64,000 nucleotides of DNA, from assembly GCA_031549185.1 (NCBI GenBank), contig JAVBQG010000046.1, positions 1-64,000 of the forward strand, read 5' to 3'. A program made the position numbers and the translations under genes. Shown here piece by piece: positions 6,789 to 15,716 of the stretch (positions within the stretch are counted from its first letter, which is position 1; every line of letters starts with the position of its first letter). The notes under the pieces are model-generated. The model saw nothing but the letters and a program-made list of their open reading frames with translations, made no database searches and was not told the DNA's origin. The DNA is from JAVBQG01 sp031549185 (lineage in GTDB: Bacteria > Synergistota > Synergistia > Synergistales > Synergistaceae).

Positions 6789-9608
6789 TTATTCCTGTAA
6801 GGCGAGTGCATCGGCGCAACGCTCGCAGACTTCCTTTTCGCCGACTTCGGCGCGATGCTTCCAGCAGCGGGGGCATTTATTGTGCGGGTTTTTGCTTACG
6901 CCGACCACGACGCCTGTCGCTTCGTCGTTGTGCTTTACCGCTACGTCCGAGGGAAGTTGCCCCACCGTTTCGAAGCCGGAGACGATCGATACGGTCTCCC
7001 AGAGGTCGTCGGAGACGAAATTTCGTAGGTCCTCATAGGCCTCCGGCAGGACCATCCAGACGGACGCGTCGAGCGCGTGCCCGATGATGCCGCCCGCGCG
7101 CGCGATCTCCAGCGCGCGGCTAATCGCGCCGCGTACCTCCATCACCCTCTCCCAGCGCACGGAGACCGATTCGTCCATGCCGCTCGCCTCGGGTTTCGGC
7201 CAGGAGGTCATGTGGACGCTCTCCTCCAGCGAGGGATCCATCTTGCGCATCTCCTGCCAGATCTCCTCCGCCGTAAAGCAGAGAACGGGCGCGATCATCC
7301 TCGTCAGCGTCGAGAGGACCTCCCACATTGTGGAGCGCGCACACATGCGGGCCGGTGAATCGGCTCTGTCCGCATACAACTTCTCCTTCGACACGTCGAT
7401 GTAGAACGCGCTGAGTTCGTTGTCGCAGAATTGGTGTACGCGGAACATCGGCAGGTGGAACTCGTAGGCGTCGAACTCCGCCGTGCTCTTCTCGACGAGC
7501 TTCGCGAGCTCGAGCAGGATATACTGATCCATCTCCGAAAGTTTTTCGTGCGGCACGAGATCGCTCTTCGGATTGAAGCCGCTCAGGTTCGCCAGCAGAA
7601 AACGCGCCGTGTTGCGGATTCTGCGGTATGACTCGACGAGGTTCGAGATGATCGTCTGCGTGATGCTGACGTCATTGCGGTAGTCCGTCGAGGCGACCCA
7701 GAGGCGCAGGATGTCTGCGCCGTACTTCTCCACGATCTCCTGCGGCAGGATCGCATTGCCCAGCGACTTTGACATCTTCTTGCCCTGTCCGTCGACGGTG
7801 AAGCCGTGCGTGAGGACCGTTTTGTAGGGTGCCGTGCCCCGCGTTGCGATGGACGTGAGCAACGACGACTGGAACCAGCCTCTGTGCTGGTCGCTTCCCT
7901 CCAGGTACATCGTAGAGGGCCAGCTGAGATCCGGCCATACCTCGTGGTTTTCGAGCACGGCTCTGTGACTGCAGCCGGAGTCGAACCAGACGTCCATGAT
8001 GTCCTTCTCCTTGACGATGTTCTTGCCCGCGCACTTCGGGCAGGCGGCGAGGTCGCCGAGCAGCTGCTCTGGCGTGGCTTCCCACCAGAAGTTCGTGCCC
8101 TGTTCCTTGACGTGCGCGGCAACCGCTCTGATCCTGTCCGGGGTGAGAATCACCTCGCCGCAGTCGCTGCAGTAGAACGCTGGAATCGGAACGCCCCAGA
8201 TTCTCTGGCGGCTGATGCACCAGTCGGAGCGGTCGCGTACCATGTTGGAGATTCTATCCTTGCCCCACGACGGTACCCATGTCACTTCGCTCTCGATGCA
8301 CTCGAGCGCGCGGTCCTTGAACTTGGAGACCGCGACGAACCACTGATCTGTGGCGCGGAAGATGACGGGCTTCTTGCACCGCCAGCAGTGCGGGTAAGAG
8401 TGCGTCAGCTTCATCTTGCCCAGCAGCCGGCCGGACTCCGTCAACACCCGGAAGACGATCTTGGACGCGTCCTCGAGGGACTGGCCGCCCACGAGCTCGG
8501 TGTCCGGGTAGAAAAAGCCCTTGGGGTCGACAGGGTTGTAGATGTCGAGCCCGTAGCGAATGCCGGTCTCGAAGTCCTCGACGCCGTGCCCCGGCGCGGT
8601 GTGGACGCAGCCGGTGCCGCTGTCGAGCGTGACGTAGTCGGCCAGCACGAAGGGGACCTTGCGGCTTTCGTAGAACGGGTGGATCGCCTTAATGCCCTCC
8701 AGGGCCTTGCCCTTGCAGGTCAGTACCTCGTGACCGAAGGTGAGGCCGGTGGCTTTCTCCACTTCCTCTTTCATAGCCGTGGCGATCAGGTAGACCTTGT
8801 CGCCGCATTCGTAGAACGAGTAGTCGTACTCGGGGTGGACGGCGACCGCAAGGCTGGCCGGTAGCGTCCAAGGCGTCGTGGTCCAGATGATCACGCTCAC
8901 GTCCCTACCGGCGAGGTGCGAAAATTTCTCGGCTGCAGCCGGGAACGGGTAGGCGACGTAGATCGAGGGGGATGTCTCGTCCTCGTATTCGATCTCCGCT
9001 GCGGCGAGCGCCGTCTCGCAGTCTATGCACCAGAAGATGGACTTGCGCCCTCTGTAGACGAGGTCCTTCTCCACCATCTCCGCGAGCACATTCATCTGCG
9101 CCGCTTCGTAGTGCGAGGCGAGCGTGATGTAGGGGTTGCCCCAGTCGCCCATGACGCCGAGGCGGCTGAACTCCTCGGTCTGAATGTCGATGTACTTGCG
9201 CGCGTGCTCCTCGCAACGCTTGCGCAGTTCGACCGGGTTGACCTGCTCCATGCTGATGCCCGCTTCCTTGAGGACCTTATGTTCGATCGGCATACCGTGG
9301 GTGTCGAAGCCGGGTACGTAGGGGGCGAAATAGCCGCGTTGCCACTTGTAGCGGATGATGATGTCCTTGAGGGTTTTGTTGAGTGCCGTGCCGATGTGGA
9401 TGTTCGCGTTCGCGTACGGTGGGCCGTCGTGGAGGATAAACGCGGGCAGGTCCTTGCGCCCGTCGACCAGTTTCCTGTAGACGCCCGTCTTCTCCCAGAA
9501 CGCCAGAAAGCCCGGCTCTCGCAGGGAGAGGTTGGCCCTCATGGGGAAATCGGTCTGTGGCAGGAAGAGTGTGTTCTTATAGTCTTTGGATGACTTGTCG
9601 GTGGACAT
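6789..9608 (-). CDS. ileS: Isoleucyl-tRNA synthetase
   Basis: Charges tRNA-Ile with isoleucine. The 939-residue protein has the class I signatures PYANANIHIG near residue 65 and KMSKSLGN near residue 608, an editing (CP1) domain between them with the TWTTTPWTLPA-type segment (IIWTTTPWTLPASLAV), and a C-terminal zinc ribbon of the CPRCW...CERC form. The frame opens at a GTG at 9647, but an AGGGGG lies directly before the ATG pair at 9611/9608, and 9608 has the better spacing. A terminator separates it from tRNA-Asn upstream; I see no T-box leader. The bacterial (IleS1-like) length and C-terminal zinc ribbon are normal. Confidence 0.97.
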   Translation of the reverse strand: MSTDKSSKDYKNTLFLPQTDFPMRANLSLREPGFLAFWEKTGVYRKLVDGRKDLPAFILHDGPPYANANIHIGTALNKTLKDIIIRYKWQRGYFAPYVPGFDTHGMPIEHKVLKEAGISMEQVNPVELRKRCEEHARKYIDIQTEEFSRLGVMGDWGNPYITLASHYEAAQMNVLAEMVEKDLVYRGRKSIFWCIDCETALAAAEIEYEDETSPSIYVAYPFPAAAEKFSHLAGRDVSVIIWTTTPWTLPASLAVAVHPEYDYSFYECGDKVYLIATAMKEEVEKATGLTFGHEVLTCKGKALEGIKAIHPFYESRKVPFVLADYVTLDSGTGCVHTAPGHGVEDFETGIRYGLDIYNPVDPKGFFYPDTELVGGQSLEDASKIVFRVLTESGRLLGKMKLTHSYPHCWRCKKPVIFRATDQWFVAVSKFKDRALECIESEVTWVPSWGKDRISNMVRDRSDWCISRQRIWGVPIPAFYCSDCGEVILTPDRIRAVAAHVKEQGTNFWWEATPEQLLGDLAACPKCAGKNIVKEKDIMDVWFDSGCSHRAVLENHEVWPDLSWPSTMYLEGSDQHRGWFQSSLLTSIATRGTAPYKTVLTHGFTVDGQGKKMSKSLGNAILPQEIVEKYGADILRLWVASTDYRNDVSITQTIISNLVESYRRIRNTARFLLANLSGFNPKSDLVPHEKLSEMDQYILLELAKLVEKSTAEFDAYEFHLPMFRVHQFCDNELSAFYIDVSKEKLYADRADSPARMCARSTMWEVLSTLTRMIAPVLCFTAEEIWQEMRKMDPSLEESVHMTSWPKPEASGMDESVSVRWERVMEVRGAISRALEIARAGGIIGHALDASVWMVLPEAYEDLRNFVSDDLWETVSIVSGFETVGQLPSDVAVKHNDEATGVVVGVSKNPHNKCPRCWKHRAEVGEKEVCERCADALALQE

Positions 9609-9627
9609 CATCAAACCCCCTAATTTC

Positions 9628-9663
9628 AAAAAAGCGGTGATCGACACAAGTCGTTCACCGCTT
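9628..9663 (-). terminator. Terminator between tRNA-Asn and ileS
   Basis: Minus-strand stem AAGCGGTGA-A-CGAC, loop TTGT, GTCG-A-TCACCGCTT, then T6. It ends the tRNA-Asn transcript and overlaps the upstream end of the long ileS frame, a further reason to start ileS at 9608. Confidence 0.85.
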
Positions 9664-9672
9664 GGTTTAGTC

Positions 9673-9748
9673 TGGCTCCTCGGCGAGGACTCGAACCTCG
9701 AACCTAGTGGTTAACAGCCACCCGCGCTGCCGATTGCGCCACCGAGGA
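9673..9748 (-). tRNA. tRNA-Asn (anticodon GTT)
   Basis: Acceptor TCCTCGG/CCGAGGA, anticodon loop CTGTTAA giving GTT, GGTTCGAGTCC T-arm, encoded CCA. Confidence 0.95.
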
Positions 9749-9792
9749 ATCTTAACGAGACAACTTCGTTGCTCAAAAACCCAACGTGCAGT

Positions 9793-9820
9793 ATCCTAGC
9801 ATATTTTGGACAACTGTCAA
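9793..9820 (-). promoter_or_regulatory. Promoter of tRNA-Asn
   Basis: Minus strand TTGACA (9815-9820), 16 bases, TAGGAT (9793-9798), about 45 bases upstream of the tRNA. Confidence 0.65.
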
Positions 9821-9935
9821 GACGAGTTGCGTGATTTTCAGAGCAGTGAATTGCGGGCTGCCACGAGTCGATTTCAGTAATATGCTAAAATTTATATATA
9901 GATGACACAAGGTATGTTTGTGAGGAGCGGATAGT

Positions 9936-12839
9936 ATGGAAGGCATCTTGTTGTTGGCTGTTATTGCGTTGATCGTGCTTCCGATTGCAAGTGTCTGTAT
10001 GCTGAGCGGCCTTGGCAGAAGGATGGGGAATGTCGAGAGCGCGTTGGAAGAAATCCGAATGTCGGTTCAGGCTTTGAAAAAAAGAGAGAATCTGCCGAAG
10101 GAGACCCCAGTCGTGGAGGAGAGCCCGGCGCCGCCCGCCCTTCCGATTCCCCAGATGCCACCAACAGGCGAACCCGCATTGCCGCCGATCCCGGATCTGT
10201 CTCCCGCGCCTTCTTTTGCCAGCGAGGTGCAGAGCGTGTCGGCAATGCCGGAAAAGCCGCTTCCCCCTCCTCTCCCGGAATCCATACTGGCGGACCCTGC
10301 CCCGATACAACCCTCGGTCGAGCATTGGTCGCCCAAATTTCCACCGGTTCCCGCGCCGAAACCGAAGCCCTGGCAGCCGCAGCCGGCGGCCGAGCCTACG
10401 TGGTTCGAGACGCAAACGCAGCGCCTGCTGACATGGCTGCTCAAAGAGGGCAATATCTGGGTCACGGCCGGTGTCGTCATTTTGCTGGTCGGCTTTGGCC
10501 TGCTGTTCAGCTACATGGCGCAGATGGGATGGTTTTCCCTGGAACTCAGACTTGCGAGCTCCGCGGTCGTCGGCATCGCGATGGCGGCGTTCGGCTGGAA
10601 ACTGCGGGAAGAGAAGCGGACCTATGCGCTCATCCTCCAAGGGGGCGGCATCGGCGTGCTGTATATCGTTCTTCTGGCCGGGGCGAAGCTCGGAGGGCCG
10701 GTGATCCCCATCCCAGTCGCGGTTGTCGGCATGGTGCTGCTCTCCGCATTTACAGTCGTCCTCGCGCTGCTGCAGAATTTCGAGCCGCTTGCCCTCTTCG
10801 CGCTGCTCGGCGGTTTTGCCGCACCTCTTCTGGTTCGCACGGACAGCGGAAACCACGTCGCGCTCTTTTCGATCTACTCCCTGCTCAACCTCGAGATCCT
10901 CGCTATTTCGACGAGGCGCGACTGGCGCAAGAGCCGCTGGGGCGGGATGATTGCCTCGATCGTCGTCGGCAGCGTGTGGGGAGTGCTCAGTTGGCGCGAG
11001 GAATATTTTGCCTCCGTCGAGCCGTTTATCGTTCTCTTTTTCCTGACATACAGCGGCATCGCCAGCATTCCCTTCGTGCCGCGTTTCAAGGATGGCGCGC
11101 GTTTCGATTTCCCACTCGCCGCCACGCTTCCCTTCGCCTTTTTATTCCTGCAGATGGCGGCGGCATCGCACACGAAGTACGGCATCGCGCTCACCTGCCT
11201 CGGCATGGGCGCGTGGTATCTGGCGCTGGGACAGTTCGCGCTCAAGAAGGCGACCGTCGAGATCGACCGGAATATGCCGCGCGTCTTTCTCGGGTATTGC
11301 ATTCTCTTCTCCAACCTCGCGATCCCGTTTATTTTCAAGCAGGCGGTATCCTCCACCGTCTGGGCGCTGGAGGGCGCCTTCCTGATCGTCGTCGCGGCGC
11401 ACAATCGCAAGCAGGCCGCGCTTGCGTGGGGCATCGCGCTGCATGTGGCGGCACTCGTCCTCTACAACTTCGCGCCGTATATGCATCTGCCGGACTGGCT
11501 CTACCCCGGACAATCCGTTCCCGTGGGTCTTTTGAATTGGGAATCAGCAACGTCCCCCTTCCTGTTGACCGGCCTTCTTTTTGCGTTGTCGGCGTTTGTC
11601 AGCAGTTACTTTGTGGAGCGGTGCGAATTCTCTGGAGAGAGCAAGTTTGCCTTCGGAAAGATGGAGATCGATCTTCCGTCGGAGGACATCCTGACGTGGG
11701 CCTTCTCCGTGTACGGGACTGCCTGGTGGTGGCTTGCGGTCAATTACGGTATTTTTACGAGCCTCGGCAAACTCGGAGAGAGCAACTCGACCTGGTTGTC
11801 GGCTTTTACGATCCTTTCGGCAGGGGCAGCGGTTGCCTTCTTGCTCTCGAAGCACTTCGGCTGGCGCGCCATTCGCGTCTTGATCGTCCCCTCTCTTGCT
11901 CTCGTTCTGCTTTCGGGCTGGGGTTTCGGATACAGTGCGTTTTACGGGGGCTCCCCCGTTTACGGCGACATCTGGCGCAGTCCTCTGTTCAACTGGGCAG
12001 TTTTCTCACTGGCTTTTCTGAGTGCCTTTTACGTTTATCGAGACGAACAACCAAAGAGAGGGAGCCATTTTGCGTGGGGGGTTATCCTCTTTGCGTGGCT
12101 TTTCTTCACCGGAGCCGTTTTCGAACGATGGATCGGGGTGCGGAACGGAGATTGGGCTCTCTTGATCTCTTTCCTCCCGGTTCTGGGCGTGGCGTTTTTC
12201 TTTACGCTGGACAAATTCGAGGCGTATTGCTCCATGGAGGGTTACGAGGAGGCTTCCCGCGCGGCGATTGCTCTCATGCTGCTGCTGACGTTCCCGTCGT
12301 TTTTCTCGAGCTTCGTATCGCAAGGCAGCGGACTTGGTTCCGTCTATATTCCATTGCTGAATCCTCTCGAACTCTGGCAGTTCGCTTTTCTCGCGGCATT
12401 GCTAATGCTGCTGCGCAAACTCGAGCTTCCCCATGTTCGCAGGATTGCGATCTACTACGTACTGCCTGCCCTGGTCTTTCTATGGGTAAACCAGATAGCG
12501 GCAAGAGCTTCCTGGTGGTACTTCGACGAGAGAATCCGCTTTGGCTATATGAGCGACGCACCGCACTTTCAGGCGATCATCGCCATGCTCTGGGGGCTCA
12601 CATCGCTCGCTCTGATCTACTGGGGCAAGAAAATTCCACATCGAACACTCTGGTTTATGGGCGCCGCTCTTTTGGCGCTCGATATCGCCAAACTGCTTCT
12701 GATCGATCTGCGGAACAGTGCGACGATCATACGAATCTTCGCCTTCCTGCTCCTCGGCGGGCTTTTCCTGCTCATCGGATGGATGGCTCCCCTGCCGCCC
12801 AAATCCACGGCAACGCGAATAGGGGACGAGGAGGTCTGA
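9936..12839 (+). CDS. DUF2339 multi-pass membrane protein
   Basis: A 967-residue inner-membrane protein. One N-terminal hydrophobic segment (residues about 3-23) is followed by a short helical stretch, then a proline-rich linker (residues about 65-150, rich in PPALPIPQMPP-type runs), then some two dozen hydrophobic segments to the C-terminus. This architecture and the segment LLKEGNIWVTAGVVILLVGFG are typical of DUF2339, whose function is unknown. The start ATG 9936 has GAGGAGCGG ahead of it. It overlaps the Shine-Dalgarno sequence of the DUF3999 gene downstream, five bases away, so the two are surely co-expressed. No catalytic motif is visible. Confidence 0.85.
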   Translation: MEGILLLAVIALIVLPIASVCMLSGLGRRMGNVESALEEIRMSVQALKKRENLPKETPVVEESPAPPALPIPQMPPTGEPALPPIPDLSPAPSFASEVQSVSAMPEKPLPPPLPESILADPAPIQPSVEHWSPKFPPVPAPKPKPWQPQPAAEPTWFETQTQRLLTWLLKEGNIWVTAGVVILLVGFGLLFSYMAQMGWFSLELRLASSAVVGIAMAAFGWKLREEKRTYALILQGGGIGVLYIVLLAGAKLGGPVIPIPVAVVGMVLLSAFTVVLALLQNFEPLALFALLGGFAAPLLVRTDSGNHVALFSIYSLLNLEILAISTRRDWRKSRWGGMIASIVVGSVWGVLSWREEYFASVEPFIVLFFLTYSGIASIPFVPRFKDGARFDFPLAATLPFAFLFLQMAAASHTKYGIALTCLGMGAWYLALGQFALKKATVEIDRNMPRVFLGYCILFSNLAIPFIFKQAVSSTVWALEGAFLIVVAAHNRKQAALAWGIALHVAALVLYNFAPYMHLPDWLYPGQSVPVGLLNWESATSPFLLTGLLFALSAFVSSYFVERCEFSGESKFAFGKMEIDLPSEDILTWAFSVYGTAWWWLAVNYGIFTSLGKLGESNSTWLSAFTILSAGAAVAFLLSKHFGWRAIRVLIVPSLALVLLSGWGFGYSAFYGGSPVYGDIWRSPLFNWAVFSLAFLSAFYVYRDEQPKRGSHFAWGVILFAWLFFTGAVFERWIGVRNGDWALLISFLPVLGVAFFFTLDKFEAYCSMEGYEEASRAAIALMLLLTFPSFFSSFVSQGSGLGSVYIPLLNPLELWQFAFLAALLMLLRKLELPHVRRIAIYYVLPALVFLWVNQIAARASWWYFDERIRFGYMSDAPHFQAIIAMLWGLTSLALIYWGKKIPHRTLWFMGAALLALDIAKLLLIDLRNSATIIRIFAFLLLGGLFLLIGWMAPLPPKSTATRIGDEEV

Positions 12840-12844
12840 TCGTC

Positions 12845-14263
12845 TTGAAAAACGCACACCACTTGCTCTTTTCTCTCGCCCTCTGTCTGTCGTGTTTTGC
12901 TTCTTCCGCGTTCGCCGCTGCCGCTGCGCCGTCAGAATTTGATGTCGTATACGCTCTAGACGCCTCAGAGGAGGGCCGACTCTATAAAGTGCCTCTGACG
13001 GAGAAAATTTTTCGGGACGTTCGTCGTTCGTACAACGACGATACCGCCGTATTCGACGCGTCGGGAAATCTCGTTCCTTTCTTCGTTCGAAGGGCAAGCG
13101 AGGCCGAGAGCAGCAAGGTGCTGGTTTTGAAAAGCGCGCAAATCCCCGTATTCCCCCTTCCACAAAAAAAAGACGGCTCTTCGACCCTCCTCGACGTTTC
13201 GATCAGGACGGGAGCCGGCGGTCGGGTAATCGAAGTGCGGGAAAGGGAAGGAAGGCGGAACGCTTCTTCCGGGGGAAATCGCCGCTATCTTCTTGATCTG
13301 TCCGGGCCCTTGAATGAAATTCCCAACCTGGCTACAGCGGGAAAGATTTCCTCCTGCGTTCTCTCGTTGGACCTCGGAGGTACGGCGGACATGATGGCAA
13401 ACGTCAATATCTATGGCTCGGGCAACCTCAAGGATTGGGAGCTGCTGAACGAACGAGAGCCGCTCGTACGTTTGAATCAGGGAGAACGGCGTGTGGAATC
13501 GCGACGTATCCAAATGGGGAGTGCTCGCCGTTATCTCCTGCTCTATATGGAAGACGAAGGAAACGCTCCTTTGCAAGGAGCTTCCATTGAATTTTTCGAA
13601 GCTCCCATATGGAAACCCGTCGAGGAAGAGAAAATTTTCGAGGGGTTTTTCAGCGAGAATTCCCGCATGGTCCTCTACGACACGAAGGGCGTTTTTCCGG
13701 CCGAACGAATCAACCTGGCTCTCGCCTCTCCCGGCATTTACCCCGTCTCCCTTTATACGCGCGGCTCAACAGCCGACGATTGGGAGAGACTTGGCCGGAT
13801 GAAGCTGTCTCTGATCAAGAGTTCGTCCTGCGATCGCAGAAATGTGCCCGTTACTCTGACGTCGTCGTTCGAACGACGGTATTGGGCCGTATCTTTCGAT
13901 GCGAGTCCCCCATCGCTACCGCCGCGGCTCGAATTTTTCTGGCAGCCGAAGGAGATCGTGTTTCTGGCGCAAGGCCCCTCGCCGTATATGATCGCCGTCG
14001 GCAGAAAGGAGAGCGGCATCGGTTTGCAGACGCCGGAGCTGCTCGACGAGGCGCTCGAGGAAATCCCCGAAAAAGATATTCTGGTTAGCAATGTGGGAGA
14101 GATTCTTTCGATCGACATAACCGCCATACAGACGAAAGAACAGGAGAAAGCACAAGGCAAGGCCTGGCAACAATATCTTCTCTGGGGAGTGTTGGTAATC
14201 GGTGCCCTGCTGCTCTCGTGGATGGCCTGGAATCTCCTGCAGAAAAACAAAGAGAGGAACTGA
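12845..14263 (+). CDS. DUF3999-like secreted/membrane-anchored protein
   Basis: About 472 residues: a signal peptide (KNAHHLLFSLALCLSCF...AFA), a large periplasmic beta-rich region, and a single C-terminal hydrophobic anchor (LLWGVLVIGALLLSWMAW) followed by a basic tail. This matches DUF3999, which is repeatedly found next to DUF2339 genes. The frame is open far upstream across the DUF2339 gene, but that part is a shadow; the start is TTG 12845, ten bases after a GGAGG that lies inside the end of the previous gene. Function is unknown; partnership with the upstream protein is an inference from coupling and known co-occurrence. Confidence 0.8.
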   Translation: MKNAHHLLFSLALCLSCFASSAFAAAAAPSEFDVVYALDASEEGRLYKVPLTEKIFRDVRRSYNDDTAVFDASGNLVPFFVRRASEAESSKVLVLKSAQIPVFPLPQKKDGSSTLLDVSIRTGAGGRVIEVREREGRRNASSGGNRRYLLDLSGPLNEIPNLATAGKISSCVLSLDLGGTADMMANVNIYGSGNLKDWELLNEREPLVRLNQGERRVESRRIQMGSARRYLLLYMEDEGNAPLQGASIEFFEAPIWKPVEEEKIFEGFFSENSRMVLYDTKGVFPAERINLALASPGIYPVSLYTRGSTADDWERLGRMKLSLIKSSSCDRRNVPVTLTSSFERRYWAVSFDASPPSLPPRLEFFWQPKEIVFLAQGPSPYMIAVGRKESGIGLQTPELLDEALEEIPEKDILVSNVGEILSIDITAIQTKEQEKAQGKAWQQYLLWGVLVIGALLLSWMAWNLLQKNKERN

Positions 14264-14292
14264 AACGCAATCTGTTCTGTACATAATAAAGA

Positions 14293-14324
14293 AGATCCCC
14301 TGCGGCAATATGTGCAGGGGATCT
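14293..14324. terminator. Bidirectional terminator between DUF3999 and tRNA-Ser
   Basis: Eleven-bp perfect stem AGATCCCCTGC/GCAGGGGATCT. Plus-strand side continues CGTTTGTCTGT, minus-strand side TCTTTATTATG, so it can serve both converging transcripts. Confidence 0.8.
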
Positions 14325-14339
14325 CGTTTGTCTGTGTGA

Positions 14340-14433
14340 TGGCGGTGAGGCAGGGATTCGAACCCTGGAGGGCGATTTTAGTCACCCTACTCGCTTAGCA
14401 GGCGAGTGCCTTCAGCCGCTCGGCCACCTCACC
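14340..14433 (-). tRNA. tRNA-Ser (anticodon GCT)
   Basis: Acceptor GGTGAGG/CCTCACC, long variable arm, anticodon loop CTGCTAA giving GCT for AGC/AGU codons, encoded CCA; 94 bases. Confidence 0.95.
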
Positions 14434-14444
14434 ACACGGGCGTT

Positions 14445-14473
14445 ATTCTATTCGGGCAGGGCGAACCTGTCAA
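14445..14473 (-). promoter_or_regulatory. Promoter of tRNA-Ser
   Basis: Minus strand TTGACA (14468-14473), 17 bases, TAGAAT (14445-14450), 11 bases before the tRNA. Very close to consensus. Confidence 0.8.
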
Positions 14474-14485
14474 GTTTTTGTGCGC

Positions 14486-15574
14486 TTATTGATCCGCCGA
14501 AGCGGCCTGGTCGTCGGATTCCCCTGCGTTGTTTACGTCACCGGACTTCACGATCGCCGGCTCCGGTGTTTTGAAGAGATCCTCGTCCAGTATCTCGATA
14601 TTGGCGCGCGACTTCATGTCCTGAATGAACTTGGACTGCAGCTGTTGCCCCTTCTGTCCGCGAAGCATCATCTCGACGTCGCCGCTGATCTCGTCGAAGG
14701 GAGCCGTTCCCTCTTTCTGTTCCGTGCGCTTGATCCCCAACAGGAAATCGCCGCTTGCGATTTCCACGGGTTTCGTAACCGTGTTCAAGGGCTGCGTTTT
14801 CAAATAGGCGGCTTTGTCCGTGAGTTGTGCCGTCGGGATAAATACAGGCGCTTCATAGGGGATGAAATCGAGGACGTCGCCGGACTTGGCGGATTTCATC
14901 GCATCGTCCCATTTTTTGCCGGCGCTTACTTCATCGTATGCCTTCTGTGCCGCCTGCATGTTGCTGAAATGGGCCAGGTTCATGTTGAAGCCCGCCTGTT
15001 TGGTGACCATCGGGGAGTTGACCGCCGCCATCGTGTCGTAGAACGAGCGGATTTCCGTCTGGTCGATCGACACGCCGGCCATAACCTGATCGAAGAGCAT
15101 ACGCTGCCTGAGTTGCTCGGTGATATTCTCCTTCAGTTTCTTCTCGTCGAGGCCGGCCTGCTGCATCTGCTGCAGGAAAATTTCCTTCGTCGGGAAGGAG
15201 GATTCGACGCTGTTGTACGCCTCGTCCACTGAAGCGGGTGTTACTTTTATGCCACGCGAGGCGATCTCTTTTTCGAGTTCAGCCATAATCGCCATCTGAT
15301 CGAGGACGCTCTTGCGAATGGCGGGGTAGTCGTCGGACGTGATGTTGCCTGCCATGCCCATATTCTGGAGAAGCTGTGCCACCTCGGTCTCGAGCGCCGA
15401 GCGCATGATCTTCTTGCCGTCCACCTTCGCCACGGCGTAGTCCCTGGTGCCGTCGCCAGAGGCGCTCCGGCCGCCACCGCTGTACATGCCATACCCGGCG
15501 AAACAGGAAACGACGAAAAGCACCACAATCACCAGCATAATCGATCTTACATTTTTTCTGAAAAACTGCATCAT
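14486..15574 (-). CDS. SurA N-terminal domain protein (periplasmic chaperone, PpiD/SurA-like)
   Basis: An inner-membrane-anchored periplasmic protein with an N-terminal hydrophobic segment (SIMLVIVVLFVVSCFAGYGM, roughly residues 9-28). It is followed by a helical SurA-N-like chaperone region (about residues 60-190, e.g. ITEQLRQRMLFDQVMAG). I do not see a clear parvulin PPIase core, so isomerase activity should not be assumed. The likely role is to help outer-membrane or periplasmic proteins fold, consistent with a diderm cell. The frame opens at 15607, but the ATG at 15574 or 15571 follows AGGGGGA and is preferred. It has its own near-consensus promoter. The C-terminal 30 residues are acidic and low-complexity. 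Confidence 0.75.
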   Translation of the reverse strand: MMQFFRKNVRSIMLVIVVLFVVSCFAGYGMYSGGGRSASGDGTRDYAVAKVDGKKIMRSALETEVAQLLQNMGMAGNITSDDYPAIRKSVLDQMAIMAELEKEIASRGIKVTPASVDEAYNSVESSFPTKEIFLQQMQQAGLDEKKLKENITEQLRQRMLFDQVMAGVSIDQTEIRSFYDTMAAVNSPMVTKQAGFNMNLAHFSNMQAAQKAYDEVSAGKKWDDAMKSAKSGDVLDFIPYEAPVFIPTAQLTDKAAYLKTQPLNTVTKPVEIASGDFLLGIKRTEQKEGTAPFDEISGDVEMMLRGQKGQQLQSKFIQDMKSRANIEILDEDLFKTPEPAIVKSGDVNNAGESDDQAASADQ

Positions 15575-15627
15575 AACAACATACGTCCCCCTTTTTTTCT
15601 CGGTCAAAAGATATTGACAACCGCATG

Positions 15628-15656
15628 ATGATACTACGATGTCCAGTTCCTGTCAA
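15628..15656 (-). promoter_or_regulatory. Promoter of the SurA-N chaperone gene
   Basis: Minus strand TTGACA (15651-15656), 17 bases, TATCAT (15628-15633), about 50 bases before the start codon. Confidence 0.75.
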
Positions 15657-15716
15657 AATAAAAATCGCCGGAAAGGCACGGGTTCATTTGCGCGACAAAA
15701 TTCGATTCTTTCCTCG

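Noticed and set aside
9609..9760. Possible T-box leader for ileS
   Set aside because: The hairpin there ends tRNA-Asn transcription and no specifier or T-box sequence (GGTGGNACCGCG) is present.
10325..12844. Upstream 840 codons of the DUF3999 frame
   Set aside because: They overlap the DUF2339 gene in another frame and have no family-like sequence; the real start is near 12845.
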